Of a DNA stretch of 64,000 nt, positions 1 to 7,684 are shown in pieces (within the stretch, counting starts at the first letter, position 1; every line of letters starts with the position of its first letter). A program made the position numbers and the translations under genes. The DNA is taken from contig NZ_SJSA01000001.1 in the NCBI RefSeq assembly GCF_004766125.1, forward strand, positions 682,001-746,000. The letters run 5' to 3'. The notes below the pieces were generated by a model. That model was not told where the DNA came from, did no database searches, and saw only the letters and a list, made by a program, of their open reading frames with translations. This DNA is from Duncaniella freteri. GTDB taxonomy: Bacteria; Bacteroidota; Bacteroidia; Bacteroidales; Muribaculaceae.

Positions 1-413
1 AAAGGATCTTCACTCCTAAGCACCACACGCCCTGCTATAGACAAAGGCCTGTCAAACCATGTATACATTATTGGACCTCCATACACTTCGACATTTAGTT
101 TCACCACTCCGCCATCGCTCACCATCTCCGGATGAGGCTTGATACGGAACGTAGGTGAATCACTGTGAGCAGCTATTATGCGGAACCCTGCCGACGGAGC
201 AGCATCAGCCACATTCACGGCAAACACTGCGCTATCATTTTTCACGACATAATACTTTCCTCCTGGCTTGATGTCCCATGCCTGAGCCGGATCAAGGCGT
301 GTATATCCCGCCAAGTCAAGACGTGAAGCCACAGTACGGGCTGCATAAAAATTCACAGGACTCTTGTCGAGGAATTCCATCAGGTCCCTCGCGATAATGT
401 TTACCTCTTGCAT
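1..413 (-). CDS. M18 family aminopeptidase, N-terminal part (cut by window edge)
   Basis: The minus strand reads from an ATG at 413 to the left edge without a stop, giving about 137 residues that start MQEVNIIARDLMEF. The segment AAHSDSPTFRIKP near residue 95 is the metal-binding histidine/aspartate region typical of M18 (aspartyl aminopeptidase-like) metallopeptidases, cytosolic dodecameric enzymes that remove N-terminal residues from peptides. The start is supported by a well-formed promoter upstream (TTTG at 470-473, TAGATTTG at 442-449, 20-base spacer). The C-terminal catalytic half lies outside the window, so completeness cannot be judged. The family call is secure; the exact substrate preference is not. 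Confidence 0.85.
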   Translation of the reverse strand, partial: MQEVNIIARDLMEFLDKSPVNFYAARTVASRLDLAGYTRLDPAQAWDIKPGGKYYVVKNDSAVFAVNVADAAPSAGFRIIAAHSDSPTFRIKPHPEMVSDGGVVKLNVEVYGGPIMYTWFDRPLSIAGRVVLRSEDP

Positions 414-441
414 ATTTAAGTGTATGTTGAAATATTACGCA

Positions 442-473
442 CAAATCTAATCAAAATCCACCGATAAACCAAA
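442..473 (-). promoter_or_regulatory. Promoter of the M18 aminopeptidase gene
   Basis: On the minus strand TTTG (473-470) is followed after 20 bases by TAGATTTG (449-442), matching the Bacteroidota -33/-7 pattern. It lies about 29 bases upstream of the M18 start codon. Confidence 0.7.
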
Positions 474-489
474 ATTCGCAGTGATTCCG

Positions 490-520
490 TTGACAGAATC
501 AAAAAACTTCCGTATCTTTG
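490..520 (+). promoter_or_regulatory. Plus-strand promoter with no ORF behind it
   Basis: TTGACA at 490-495 is followed by TATCTTTG at 513-520, a perfect -7 element of the TAnnTTTG type. It fires away from the M18 gene and towards the 3' end of the FAA-hydrolase-like gene, so the only sense product visible is a short hairpin-rich RNA (next entry). Confidence 0.55.
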
Positions 521-524
521 TCCC

Positions 525-622
525 CATAAATCATCCCCATCCCTTATTCACTTTTACACCAACCCATAAAGTGAATAAAAAAAGTCGAGCAGTTCGTGAG
601 AACAGCCCGACTTTATTTTTAT
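525..622 (+). ncRNA. Candidate small RNA with two stem-loops
   Basis: Downstream of the promoter at 490-520 there is no coding frame, but there are two consecutive hairpins. The first has a perfect 11-base stem (544-554 with 568-578) and a 13-base loop TACACCAACCCAT. The second (581-614) has a 7-base outer stem AAAGTCG/CGACTTT, an interrupted inner stem and a GTGA loop, followed by ATTTTTATC like an intrinsic terminator. The expected transcript is about 100 nt. The second hairpin also serves the opposite strand as terminator of the rex operon, so the RNA is a hypothesis based on the promoter plus the extra stem. Confidence 0.4.
581..620. terminator. Bidirectional terminator
   Basis: The hairpin with arms AAAGTCG (581-587) and CGACTTT (608-614), with inner GTTC/GAAC pairing, has T-rich flanks in both directions. 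On the minus strand it follows the stop codon of the FAA-hydrolase-like gene by about 30 bases. Confidence 0.7.
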
Positions 623-644
623 CTTTTATCTATGAAATCCGGTC

Positions 645-1190
645 TTATACGACCTTAATGTTCAGCAATTCGCGAGAGCCGTCACAGAGTGCGACGACAC
701 GCATACGAGGGGATATCGCAATCCCACACTCAGGGACGACAGGGATCATCAGCACATCTCCCATACGTAGAGAGGTCAGTCTGCTTGCCTCGCTCACAAT
801 ACTGTCAATGACATCCTTAGTCACATCATGACACCCTACAGGCACATCACCAATCATTACAGATCCGAGCCCAAAGAATTCCTGCGGACATATCCATTCA
901 CCAAAATTTATCGAGCAATCCATCCCGGACAGCACACCTTCCGGAATGTCACATCCACCCGAGGGAACTATCCTGACTGCAACCGACAATGCATCATAAT
1001 ACCTCGATGCAAACTTCTCACTTATGCTCTTTCCAAGCCTGTTCACACGCACTGCCACATAAGGAACCGCCATCCAGTCCTTTCCGAAATCAGGATAGAA
1101 CACAGGACGCCCTGGAAGCAACATTGCAGAGTCAGGGTGAAAATCCACATTAAAAACAGGAGAAGAGCTTATCACACGTATTATCTTCAT
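645..1190 (-). CDS. Degenerate fumarylacetoacetate hydrolase-like protein
   Basis: The 181-residue product resembles the core of the FAA hydrolase family: PDSAMLLPGRPVFYPDFG near residue 18 and RLGKSISEKFASRYYDA near 51 correspond to the family's substrate/metal region. In active members the first segment is followed by an acidic pair (ExE) that binds Mg2+ or Ca2+; here the equivalent stretch is WMAVPYVAV, with no acidic residue, and the later acidic position (normally GIDFTARD-like) reads VRIVPSGG. It therefore probably lacks the usual metal-dependent hydrolase activity. It starts 7 bases after the rex stop and is likely cotranscribed with rex. Its function is unknown; a structural or ligand-sensing role is possible but unsupported. 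Confidence 0.7.
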   Translation of the reverse strand: MKIIRVISSSPVFNVDFHPDSAMLLPGRPVFYPDFGKDWMAVPYVAVRVNRLGKSISEKFASRYYDALSVAVRIVPSGGCDIPEGVLSGMDCSINFGEWICPQEFFGLGSVMIGDVPVGCHDVTKDVIDSIVSEASRLTSLRMGDVLMIPVVPECGIAISPRMRVVALCDGSRELLNIKVV

Positions 1191-1197
1191 ACTATAT

Positions 1198-1833
1198 TCA
1201 TCTCTGTTCCATACGGTTGTACATCACTGCAAGATGTGCATATATAGAAGTATTCTCGATAGTTATCTCCGGAGATGTCTTGAAATGGAATGGCGTGAAG
1301 TTCCATAACGCCTTGATACCGGCTGCAACACACAGCTCCGTCACCTCGGCGGCATATTCCACGGGCACCGCCAGCACAGCAATCTCCGCCCCTAAAGATT
1401 CCCGACGTGCGGCAAGCTCGGATATGTCATACACCGGGGTGCCGGCTATCTCAGTACCTATCAACTCGGGGTTCACATCAAAACCTGCCACTATGTCAAG
1501 ACCGTATCTTGAAAGTCCTGAGTCCATGATCAGAGCCTTCCCCAGACTGCCGACACCCATCATCACGGCATTATGACACTTGTGGAATCCAAGAAAATCA
1601 TTGAGACCCTGCTCAAGTTGAGCCACCTCATAACCGATCCTGGTCTTTCCTTTTATGTTGAGATATGACAAGTCCTTGGCTATCTGTGAGGCATCCACAT
1701 TGAGCTGCTGAGAGATAGCGGTCGATGACACATATTCAACGCCTTGGGCTCTGAGGCGTTGCACACAAGCGAGATACCACGGAAGGCGGCGTATCGCTGG
1801 TTCAGGCACATAAGGATATCGAGGCGTTTCCAT
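1198..1833 (-). CDS. rex: Redox-sensing transcriptional repressor Rex
   Basis: Rex represses fermentation and respiration genes and is released from DNA when NADH/NAD+ rises. The N-terminal winged helix (about residues 5-80, with SSTAISQQLNVDASQIAKDL) is followed by a Rossmann fold containing GVGSLGKAL near residue 93, which binds NAD(H). The frame is open upstream to 2001, but the start at 1833 (METPRYPYVPEPAIRRLP) gives 211 residues, matching family length. It leaves a leader after the -7 element at 1917-1924; the longer form would run through the promoter. The gene is divergent from gltX and is followed closely by the FAA-hydrolase-like gene. Confidence 0.93.
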   Translation of the reverse strand: METPRYPYVPEPAIRRLPWYLACVQRLRAQGVEYVSSTAISQQLNVDASQIAKDLSYLNIKGKTRIGYEVAQLEQGLNDFLGFHKCHNAVMMGVGSLGKALIMDSGLSRYGLDIVAGFDVNPELIGTEIAGTPVYDISELAARRESLGAEIAVLAVPVEYAAEVTELCVAAGIKALWNFTPFHFKTSPEITIENTSIYAHLAVMYNRMEQR

Positions 1834-1916
1834 AATATTAATTTCATACATGACGAGCATCAAGACCACTTGCATCCAAATGATTCTGACACTCACATAT
1901 GGAAGTTTATGAGACA

Positions 1917-1924
1917 CAAAATTA
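1917..1924 (-). promoter_or_regulatory. -7 element of rex promoter
   Basis: The minus strand reads TAATTTTG, a perfect TAnnTTTG box about 84 bases upstream of the chosen rex start. Confidence 0.55.
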
Positions 1925-1933
1925 GTAATTTTT

Positions 1934-1950
1934 TCTCTAAAATTTAGAGA
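1934..1950. promoter_or_regulatory. Candidate operator: 17-bp palindrome between divergent promoters
   Basis: TCTCTAAAATTTAGAGA has 8-base arms around one central base. It lies exactly between the rex -7 box (1917-1924, minus) and the gltX -7 box (1967-1974, plus), covering the -33 zone of both promoters. A protein bound here could control both directions. The sequence does not resemble the TTGTGA/TCACAA-type Rex site, so the regulator is unknown. Confidence 0.4.
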
Positions 1951-1966
1951 TGCCGTGATTTTTGAG

Positions 1967-1974
1967 TATTTTTG
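1967..1974 (+). promoter_or_regulatory. -7 element of gltX promoter
   Basis: TATTTTTG matches TAnnTTTG and lies 51 bases upstream of the gltX start codon. Confidence 0.55.
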
Positions 1975-2025
1975 TGCCAAATACTTTAATTTAACGCTCA
2001 CACAAAATTATATAGAGACAAAGCA

Positions 2026-3561
2026 ATGGACCGAAAAGTCAGAGTAAGATTTGCTCCCTCCCCTACCGGACCTCTTCACATCGGAGGGGTACGTACAGCA
2101 CTATACAACTACCTTTTCGCACGCCGTCATGGCGGTGAAATGATTCTACGCATCGAGGACACCGATTCACAACGTTTCGTTCCCGGCGCAGAGGACTACA
2201 TAAACGAATCTCTCGCCTGGCTCGGAATAAAGATCGACGAGGGTGTACGTGAAGGCGGGGCATATGGTCCATACAAGCAGAGCGAACGCCGCGACATCTA
2301 CCGCAAATATGTCAAGCAGCTTCTTGACAATGGGAAAGCCTACATTGCATTCGACACCCCTGCCGAACTCGATGCCGCACGTGCCGCCACCCCCAACTTC
2401 CAGTATGACGCATCCACACGCCTGTCGATGCGCAATTCTCTTTCCATGCCTGCTGAAGAGGTGAAAGCCCTGATCGATGGCGGCACCCCCTACGTGGTGC
2501 GTTTCCTCATCGAGCCCGGACGTGACGTAGTGGTAAACGATCTTGTACGCGGCAATGTGACCATCAACTCATCGATCCTTGACGACAAGGTCCTTTACAA
2601 AAGTGCCGACGACCTGCCCACATATCATCTTGCCAACATAGTCGACGACCACCTCATGGAGATCACTCACGTGATACGCGGAGAAGAATGGCTCCCCTCC
2701 GCACCTCTGCATGTACTGCTCTACGAAGCGTTCGGCTGGGCTGACACCCGTCCTGATTTCGTGCATCTCCCACTCCTTCTCAAGCCCGACGGCAAAGGCA
2801 AGCTCTCAAAACGTGATGGTGACCGATTGGGATTCCCTGTGTTCCCGCTCGAATGGCACGACCCCGCATCGGGAGCAATCTCCGCCGGCTATCGTGAGTC
2901 AGGCTACCTGCCTGAAGCCGTAATAAACTTCCTTGCCCTTCTCGGCTGGAATCCCGGCGACGACACTGAGATAATGTCCATGGAAGAACTGATAAAGAAA
3001 TTCTCGTTCGAACACTGCTCCAAAGCGGGCGCAAAATTTGCCTACGAAAAGGGACGTTGGTTCAATCATGAATATCTCCAGACAACACCCGACGAGCGTG
3101 TCGCTGCCCTGTTCCGTCCGGTGCTTGAGGCTCATGGCGTAAATCCGGATGACTACACTGAGGACTACATCACCCGCGCAGTGTCGCTCGTCAAAGGACG
3201 CATCAATTTCGTTGCCGACCTGTGGGACCATGCCCGATTCTTCTTCACTGCCCCAACCGAATATGCCGAAAAGGATATACGCAAACGCTGGAAAGAAGAG
3301 ACGCCTGCCATTCTCACCGAGCTTATAGGTGTGCTCCGTGCCCTCCCATCCTTCAAAGGAACCGAAGCAGAACCTATCGTACTGAAGTGGGTTGAGGACA
3401 ACGGCTATCATCTCGGCAACGTTATGAACGCATGGCGTCTCACTCTTGTTGGCGAATGCAAAGGTCCGCACATATTCGATATCACAGAACTTATCGGGCT
3501 TGAAGAGACCGTCCGGCGCATGGAACGAGGCATCGCCACAATAAAACCAGTCCAACAATGA
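2026..3561 (+). CDS. gltX: Glutamyl-tRNA synthetase
   Basis: This class I aminoacyl-tRNA synthetase charges tRNA-Glu with glutamate in the cytosol. The 511-residue protein begins with [20 protein letters not shown], containing the HIGH-type motif (HIGG, about residues 18-21), and carries the KMSKS-type motif KLSKR at 259-263. Length and motif order are normal for bacterial enzymes. The stop codon overlaps the ATG of the downstream argC-like gene (ATGA, 3558-3561), which indicates translational coupling. A divergent promoter shared with rex lies upstream. Confidence 0.97.
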   Translation: MDRKVRVRFAPSPTGPLHIGGVRTALYNYLFARRHGGEMILRIEDTDSQRFVPGAEDYINESLAWLGIKIDEGVREGGAYGPYKQSERRDIYRKYVKQLLDNGKAYIAFDTPAELDAARAATPNFQYDASTRLSMRNSLSMPAEEVKALIDGGTPYVVRFLIEPGRDVVVNDLVRGNVTINSSILDDKVLYKSADDLPTYHLANIVDDHLMEITHVIRGEEWLPSAPLHVLLYEAFGWADTRPDFVHLPLLLKPDGKGKLSKRDGDRLGFPVFPLEWHDPASGAISAGYRESGYLPEAVINFLALLGWNPGDDTEIMSMEELIKKFSFEHCSKAGAKFAYEKGRWFNHEYLQTTPDERVAALFRPVLEAHGVNPDDYTEDYITRAVSLVKGRINFVADLWDHARFFFTAPTEYAEKDIRKRWKEETPAILTELIGVLRALPSFKGTEAEPIVLKWVEDNGYHLGNVMNAWRLTLVGECKGPHIFDITELIGLEETVRRMERGIATIKPVQQ

Positions 3562-4529
3562 TAAAAGCCGGAATCATAGGAGGCTCGGGCTACGCTGCCG
3601 GCGAGCTGATACGCATACTCATCAACCATCCTGATGTCGAACTGAAATGGGTGCATTCCCGCACCGTTGCAGGACAGCGCATCGTCGATGTACACCAAGG
3701 GCTCCATGGCGAGATAGACATGACTTTCTCAAGCACATACGATCTAAAGGGGCTTGATGTACTGTTCTGCTGCCGACCGGCAGGCAAAACCCGGGAATTC
3801 CTTGCAGAAAACGATGTCCCCGAGGACCTGAGAATAATTGATCTCTCGCGCGACTACCGTATCTCCGATCCCTCCCACGATTTCGTATACGGACTCTCCG
3901 AACTCAATCGCAAGCCGATGGTGCGCGGAGCACGTCATGTAGCCAATCCCGGATGCCTTGCCATGGCAGTGGAACTGTCGCTCATCCCCCTTGCCAAGAA
4001 CCTCCTGCTTAATTCGGACATTCACACCACTGTAATCACAGGAGCCACAAGCGAAGGAGCCGAATCACGCCCCACAAACCACTATGCATGGCGCAATGAC
4101 AACATGGTGGTGTACCGTCCGTTCCGCCACACACAGGAACCTGAGATAATTCAGACCCTCTCTGCCATGCAGCAAAGTTTCCGGTCGCAACTCAATATGG
4201 TGCCTGTACGCGGAGCTTTCTCGCGAGGCATCATGGCTGTGACCTATCTGGAATGCCCTCTGGAGCTCGCCCAGATAATCAAGATTTACCAAGACTACTA
4301 CGATGATCACAATTTCACATTCATCACATCTAAAATACCCGACCTTAAGGATGTGGTCAATACAAATAAGTGTATCATCCATCTTGACAAGATCGACGGC
4401 AAACTTCTTATAACAGCAGTGATCGACAACCTGCTTAAAGGAGCTGCCGGGAATGCAGTACATACGATGAACCTGCTTTTCGGACTTCAAGAGACCACCG
4501 GTCTGACAATGAAATCGGTCGCATTCTGA
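3558..4529 (+). CDS. Second N-acetyl-gamma-glutamyl-phosphate reductase-like protein (ArgC paralogue)
   Basis: The 323-residue protein aligns end to end with the ArgC of the arginine operon at 10586-11548: Rossmann start [17 protein letters not shown], catalytic Cys133 in NPGC, His in HYAWRNDN and in the RHTQEPEI segment, and the C-terminal [16 protein letters not shown]. It differs in the active-site loop: ArgC-type ITGSTGAG in the operon copy reads ITGATSEG here. It overlaps gltX by four bases and is far from the arg operon, so it may reduce a different acyl-phosphate or be a duplicate under other control. ArgC fold and catalytic residues are clear; the substrate is not. Confidence 0.85.
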   Translation: MIKAGIIGGSGYAAGELIRILINHPDVELKWVHSRTVAGQRIVDVHQGLHGEIDMTFSSTYDLKGLDVLFCCRPAGKTREFLAENDVPEDLRIIDLSRDYRISDPSHDFVYGLSELNRKPMVRGARHVANPGCLAMAVELSLIPLAKNLLLNSDIHTTVITGATSEGAESRPTNHYAWRNDNMVVYRPFRHTQEPEIIQTLSAMQQSFRSQLNMVPVRGAFSRGIMAVTYLECPLELAQIIKIYQDYYDDHNFTFITSKIPDLKDVVNTNKCIIHLDKIDGKLLITAVIDNLLKGAAGNAVHTMNLLFGLQETTGLTMKSVAF

Positions 4530-4634
4530 GAATATACGGTTAAATATTCATTGTTGAGAAACATTCAGCTCAATTGATTTTTTCACCAAAATTTCATTAA
4601 TATTTAATTTTTTTCTCAAATATTTGCAACAATA

Positions 4635-4666
4635 TTTGGTTTTTAAAAATTAAACTGTTACCTTTG
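4635..4666 (+). promoter_or_regulatory. Strong promoter immediately followed by a hairpin and T-tract
   Basis: TTTG (4635-4638), 20 bases, then TACCTTTG (4659-4666). The predicted start (about 4671) falls in the 5' arm of a hairpin (4667-4702) that ends in TCTTTTTT. No reading frame follows. Confidence 0.6.
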
Positions 4667-4710
4667 TCGTGACCTGATGAAAGTGATTTATCAGTGTCAC
4701 GATCTTTTTT
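4667..4710 (+). terminator. Promoter-proximal hairpin with U-tract
   Basis: Arms TCGTGAC (4667-4673) and GTCACGA (4696-4702), with inner CTGAT/ATCAG and AAA/TTT pairing around a GTGA loop, are followed by TCTTTTTT (4703-4710). It looks like an intrinsic terminator lying on the transcription start itself, so it would yield a roughly 40-nt RNA or act as an attenuator. Confidence 0.5.
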
Positions 4711-5271
4711 AAGTATGTATTAGCGCATAAGAACTCTACAACACCGTCACTGAAGCGCAGTACTTTCGTCAATATTTATATTTTTTATAAACACTCAATT
4801 TATATCTTCTATAAATATCCTGTTCCTTTATCGCCGTATCCCCTCATCGGCGATCTACCCCAAAAGAGCCCCAGCTCTTTATTCCATATAACAAAAACTC
4901 ACTTACAATCCCAAAACACAAACCACAGACAAACCACAACTGAAAATTCTCCTCTTCTCCACAATTGTACATAGACGTCTACATCCCTGACATTTGTACA
5001 CTTCTACAATCCGATACGTTTCTGCTTATATGATTTATCACGTCTTCCGATTGGCGTGCGGTCATGCTCTTGCCTTGACGTTACCGTGACAAATCGTTTA
5101 AGCAAAAGTATCTTCTTACCATAATCTAACACGGTGATATACCTTACTTATACATATGACTTAATACGATCTATGTCACCATTTTTAATTTACATGAGAG
5201 AACTAAATTAATTTACACTGAAGAGCGCAAGATATACAAAAGCGCAGCTTCGTACTGACGCTCTGTGGAGG
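4711..5271. other. Gene-free AT-rich interval with small hairpins
   Basis: No coding frame of useful length was found on either strand. Two perfect plus-strand hairpins follow each other: TCGCCG/CGGCGA (4831-4853, loop TATCCCCTCAT) and AAAGAGC/GCTCTTT (4863-4880, loop CCCA). The flanking plus strand is poor in G. A minus-strand -7-like box TACTTTTG lies at 5103-5110. A 6-base stem AGAGCG/CGCTCT spans 5223-5265. The region may be the body or leader of a non-coding RNA, but nothing here is decisive. Confidence 0.35.
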
Positions 5272-5306
5272 TCCCCTCAGGAATGCATTGCATTTCTGAG
5301 GGGACT
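5272..5306 (-). terminator. Hairpin downstream of argH (arg operon end)
   Basis: Arms GTCCCCTCAG (5272-5281) and CTGAGGGGAC (5297-5306) pair perfectly, with an inner AATGC/GCATT stem. It lies 21 bases beyond the argH stop on the minus strand. There is no strong T-tract, so it may stabilise the 3' end rather than terminate by itself. Confidence 0.55.
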
Positions 5307-5327
5307 GTTGGTATCGGATACGTAACT

Positions 5328-6620
5328 CTACTTTATTTTAGAAGCTATCGAACGGAATTTTTCGGCAATCCGGTCATTACACAGGTTACCGATGCTTCCG
5401 GAGTGGGAATGACGGACGTTACGTGACGGAGAATAGGAGCCATTCTGAACTTCAAGACCAACCTTTTTGTATGCCTCGCGAAACGGCATTCCGTCAAGCA
5501 CAAGGCGGTTGACCTCCTCGACCGTAAACAGATAGTCATACCGCGAATCATCCACTATGCCATCTCTGACGAGTATATGCCCCAACATAAACTCAGCCAT
5601 ATCCAGGCACTCTATAAGTTCTGTGGTTGCCGGGAAAATAATATCCTTAAGCAATTGCAGATCACGATTATATCCGAGAGGCAGATTGGCAGTAAGCAAG
5701 GCAATCTCATTCGGTACCGACTGAAGACGGTTGCACTTACCGCGCATTATCTCAAATACATCAGGATTCTTCTTATGAGGCATAATTGAAGAACCGGTGG
5801 TAAGATTGTCAGGGAACGAAACGAAACCGAAGTTCTGGCACATCCACATGCACACGTCCATTGCCAGATGTCCGAGCGTAGATGCTATCGAGGCAATAGC
5901 CATCGACACAGCACGCTCCGTCTTACCTCGGGACATCTGCGCGGCAACGACATTGTAATGCAAAGTCTCAAAACCGAGCAGGCGCGTGGTCATCTCCCGG
6001 TCAAGAGGGAACGAAGATCCATATCCGGCAGCTGAGCCGAGCGGATTCTGATTGGCAACATTATATGCAGCCACAAGCATCTGCATATCGTCAGCCAATG
6101 ATTCGGCATATGCTCCGAACCATAATCCGAATGACGAGGGCATAGCCACCTGCATATGGGTGTATCCGGGCATAAGCTTGTCCTTATGCTCCTCGCTCAA
6201 AGCCTGAAGCCGGTCAAACAGTCGGTTGACAGCCTCAGCAATATGCCTGATCTCGTCACGCATAAAGAGCTTGAGGTCAACAAGCACCTGATCATTGCGC
6301 GAACGGCCGGAATGAATCTTTTTGCCAATGTCACCAAGCCTGGCTGTGAGCATGAACTCCACTTCGGAATGCACATCCTCAACACCCTCCTCTATCACAA
6401 AGTCGCCACGCTCTATAACATCGGCAATATCCTCAAGAGCCTCGATAAGCAAGTCAAGCTCATCTTTTTTCAACAGCCCTATGCTCTCAAGCATACGTAT
6501 ATGAGCCATAGAGCCCTGCACATCGTAGCGCGCAAGGCGCAGATCAAGCTCGCGGTCACGACCCACAGTAAATTCCTCTATCATTCTGTCAGGCTCGAAG
6601 CCTTTGCTCCAAAGTTTCAT
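5328..6620 (-). CDS. argH: Argininosuccinate lyase
   Basis: ArgH splits argininosuccinate into arginine and fumarate, the last step of arginine synthesis. The 430-residue protein shows SGRSRNDQ at 104-111, the catalytic TH at 154-155 and the superfamily signature GSSIMPHKKNPD at 276-287 carrying the catalytic serine. It is the last gene of the minus-strand arginine operon, and its ATG overlaps the stop of the deacylase gene by four bases (6617-6620). Length is slightly below the 450-470 usual in Proteobacteria but normal for Bacteroidota. Confidence 0.97.
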   Translation of the reverse strand: MKLWSKGFEPDRMIEEFTVGRDRELDLRLARYDVQGSMAHIRMLESIGLLKKDELDLLIEALEDIADVIERGDFVIEEGVEDVHSEVEFMLTARLGDIGKKIHSGRSRNDQVLVDLKLFMRDEIRHIAEAVNRLFDRLQALSEEHKDKLMPGYTHMQVAMPSSFGLWFGAYAESLADDMQMLVAAYNVANQNPLGSAAGYGSSFPLDREMTTRLLGFETLHYNVVAAQMSRGKTERAVSMAIASIASTLGHLAMDVCMWMCQNFGFVSFPDNLTTGSSIMPHKKNPDVFEIMRGKCNRLQSVPNEIALLTANLPLGYNRDLQLLKDIIFPATTELIECLDMAEFMLGHILVRDGIVDDSRYDYLFTVEEVNRLVLDGMPFREAYKKVGLEVQNGSYSPSRNVRHSHSGSIGNLCNDRIAEKFRSIASKIK

Positions 6621-7684
6621 ATAATTATATCGTTCAGTATGTTATTATAAATCACTATCGCTTCATGGATCTCTTCGATGCGTATGTATTCATCGGCAGT
6701 ATGGCTGCGCGATGATTCTCCGGGGCCTATTTTAAGTGAAGGGATATTATACATGAGCGACATATCGCTCGTAGTCGGGGATACGAACGGAATCCGCCCC
6801 ATCCTCATTGCCGCCGTCACGAGCGGATGGGTCTCCGATATGACCGAAGCCCTCACGCGTGTGGAACGCGGAGTCAATACACTCCACTTCACCTGAGACT
6901 GCAACATATCCACCAGCTCCTCATTGGAGCAGGCATCGGTGGTGCGTATATCCACTACCCATATGCACTCATCAGGAATAGCGTTATGCTGCCAACCGGC
7001 ATTGATCTGAGTGACATTCATGCTCACCGGACCAAGCACCTGCGACTCCACCGGAAAACGGAATGAACGCACACACTCTATATCTTCCATGGCACGGTAA
7101 ATAGCATTGACACCCTCCCCTCGCGCAGCATGACCGGTGACACCTGACGTAACACAGTCCAGCACCACAAGTCCGCGCTCGGCTATAGCAGGCTGCATCG
7201 CAGTAGGCTCCCCGACTATAGCACAGGCGATGTCAATGCCTTTACCTGCAAGCATAGGAAGAAATGCTCGCATGCCGTTCTCTCCACCCACCTCCTCCTC
7301 AGCCGTGATACCAAGCAGAAGATTGTAAGGCAACCGGCGGGAACGGTTGTCGATAAATGTCCTTATAAGCGACACCACTGAAGCCCCGGCATCATTACTG
7401 CCCAGACCATACAGCACACCATCCTCAATATCCGGAGAAAAAGGATCCCTGGTATAACTGCCGGCAGGACGGACTGTATCGTGATGCGAATTGAGCATCA
7501 GTGTAGGCAGAGCAGGATCAAATCCGTCAGATACTGCCCACACATTATTTCCATATCTCTCAGGAGAGATTCCCGACTCTGAGAGATAATCATATATCAC
7601 CGTGGCAGTCCCATCCTCCTCTCGTGAGAAGGAGCGGACTGCCACGAGCTGTTGCAGCAATGCGATCTCTTTATCTACATTCAT
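6617..7684 (-). CDS. M20 family N-acyl-citrulline/ornithine deacylase (ArgE-like)
   Basis: This zinc-dependent M20 amidohydrolase removes the N-acyl group from the urea-cycle intermediate; in Bacteroidota the substrate is probably N-succinyl- or N-acetylcitrulline, since the carbamoyltransferase acts on the acylated amino acid. Metal ligands are visible: SHHDTVRP (about 66-73), D98 in GSNDAG, the acidic cluster AEEEVGG (about 128-134) and a C-terminal SRSHTADEY histidine. It is 355 residues long and overlaps both neighbours argB and argH by four bases, so it is translated as part of the operon. Acyl-group specificity is inferred from context. Confidence 0.85.
   Translation of the reverse strand: MNVDKEIALLQQLVAVRSFSREEDGTATVIYDYLSESGISPERYGNNVWAVSDGFDPALPTLMLNSHHDTVRPAGSYTRDPFSPDIEDGVLYGLGSNDAGASVVSLIRTFIDNRSRRLPYNLLLGITAEEEVGGENGMRAFLPMLAGKGIDIACAIVGEPTAMQPAIAERGLVVLDCVTSGVTGHAARGEGVNAIYRAMEDIECVRSFRFPVESQVLGPVSMNVTQINAGWQHNAIPDECIWVVDIRTTDACSNEELVDMLQSQVKWSVLTPRSTRVRASVISETHPLVTAAMRMGRIPFVSPTTSDMSLMYNIPSLKIGPGESSRSHTADEYIRIEEIHEAIVIYNNILNDIII

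Noticed and set aside
481..831. Plus-strand open frame across the rex-operon terminator
   Set aside because: It runs through a terminator hairpin and antisense to the FAA-hydrolase-like gene, and its low-complexity translation has no family features.
1934..1950. Rex autoregulatory operator
   Set aside because: The palindrome TCTCTAAAATTTAGAGA does not resemble the known Rex consensus TTGTGA-N-TCACAA, so I call only an operator for an unknown protein.
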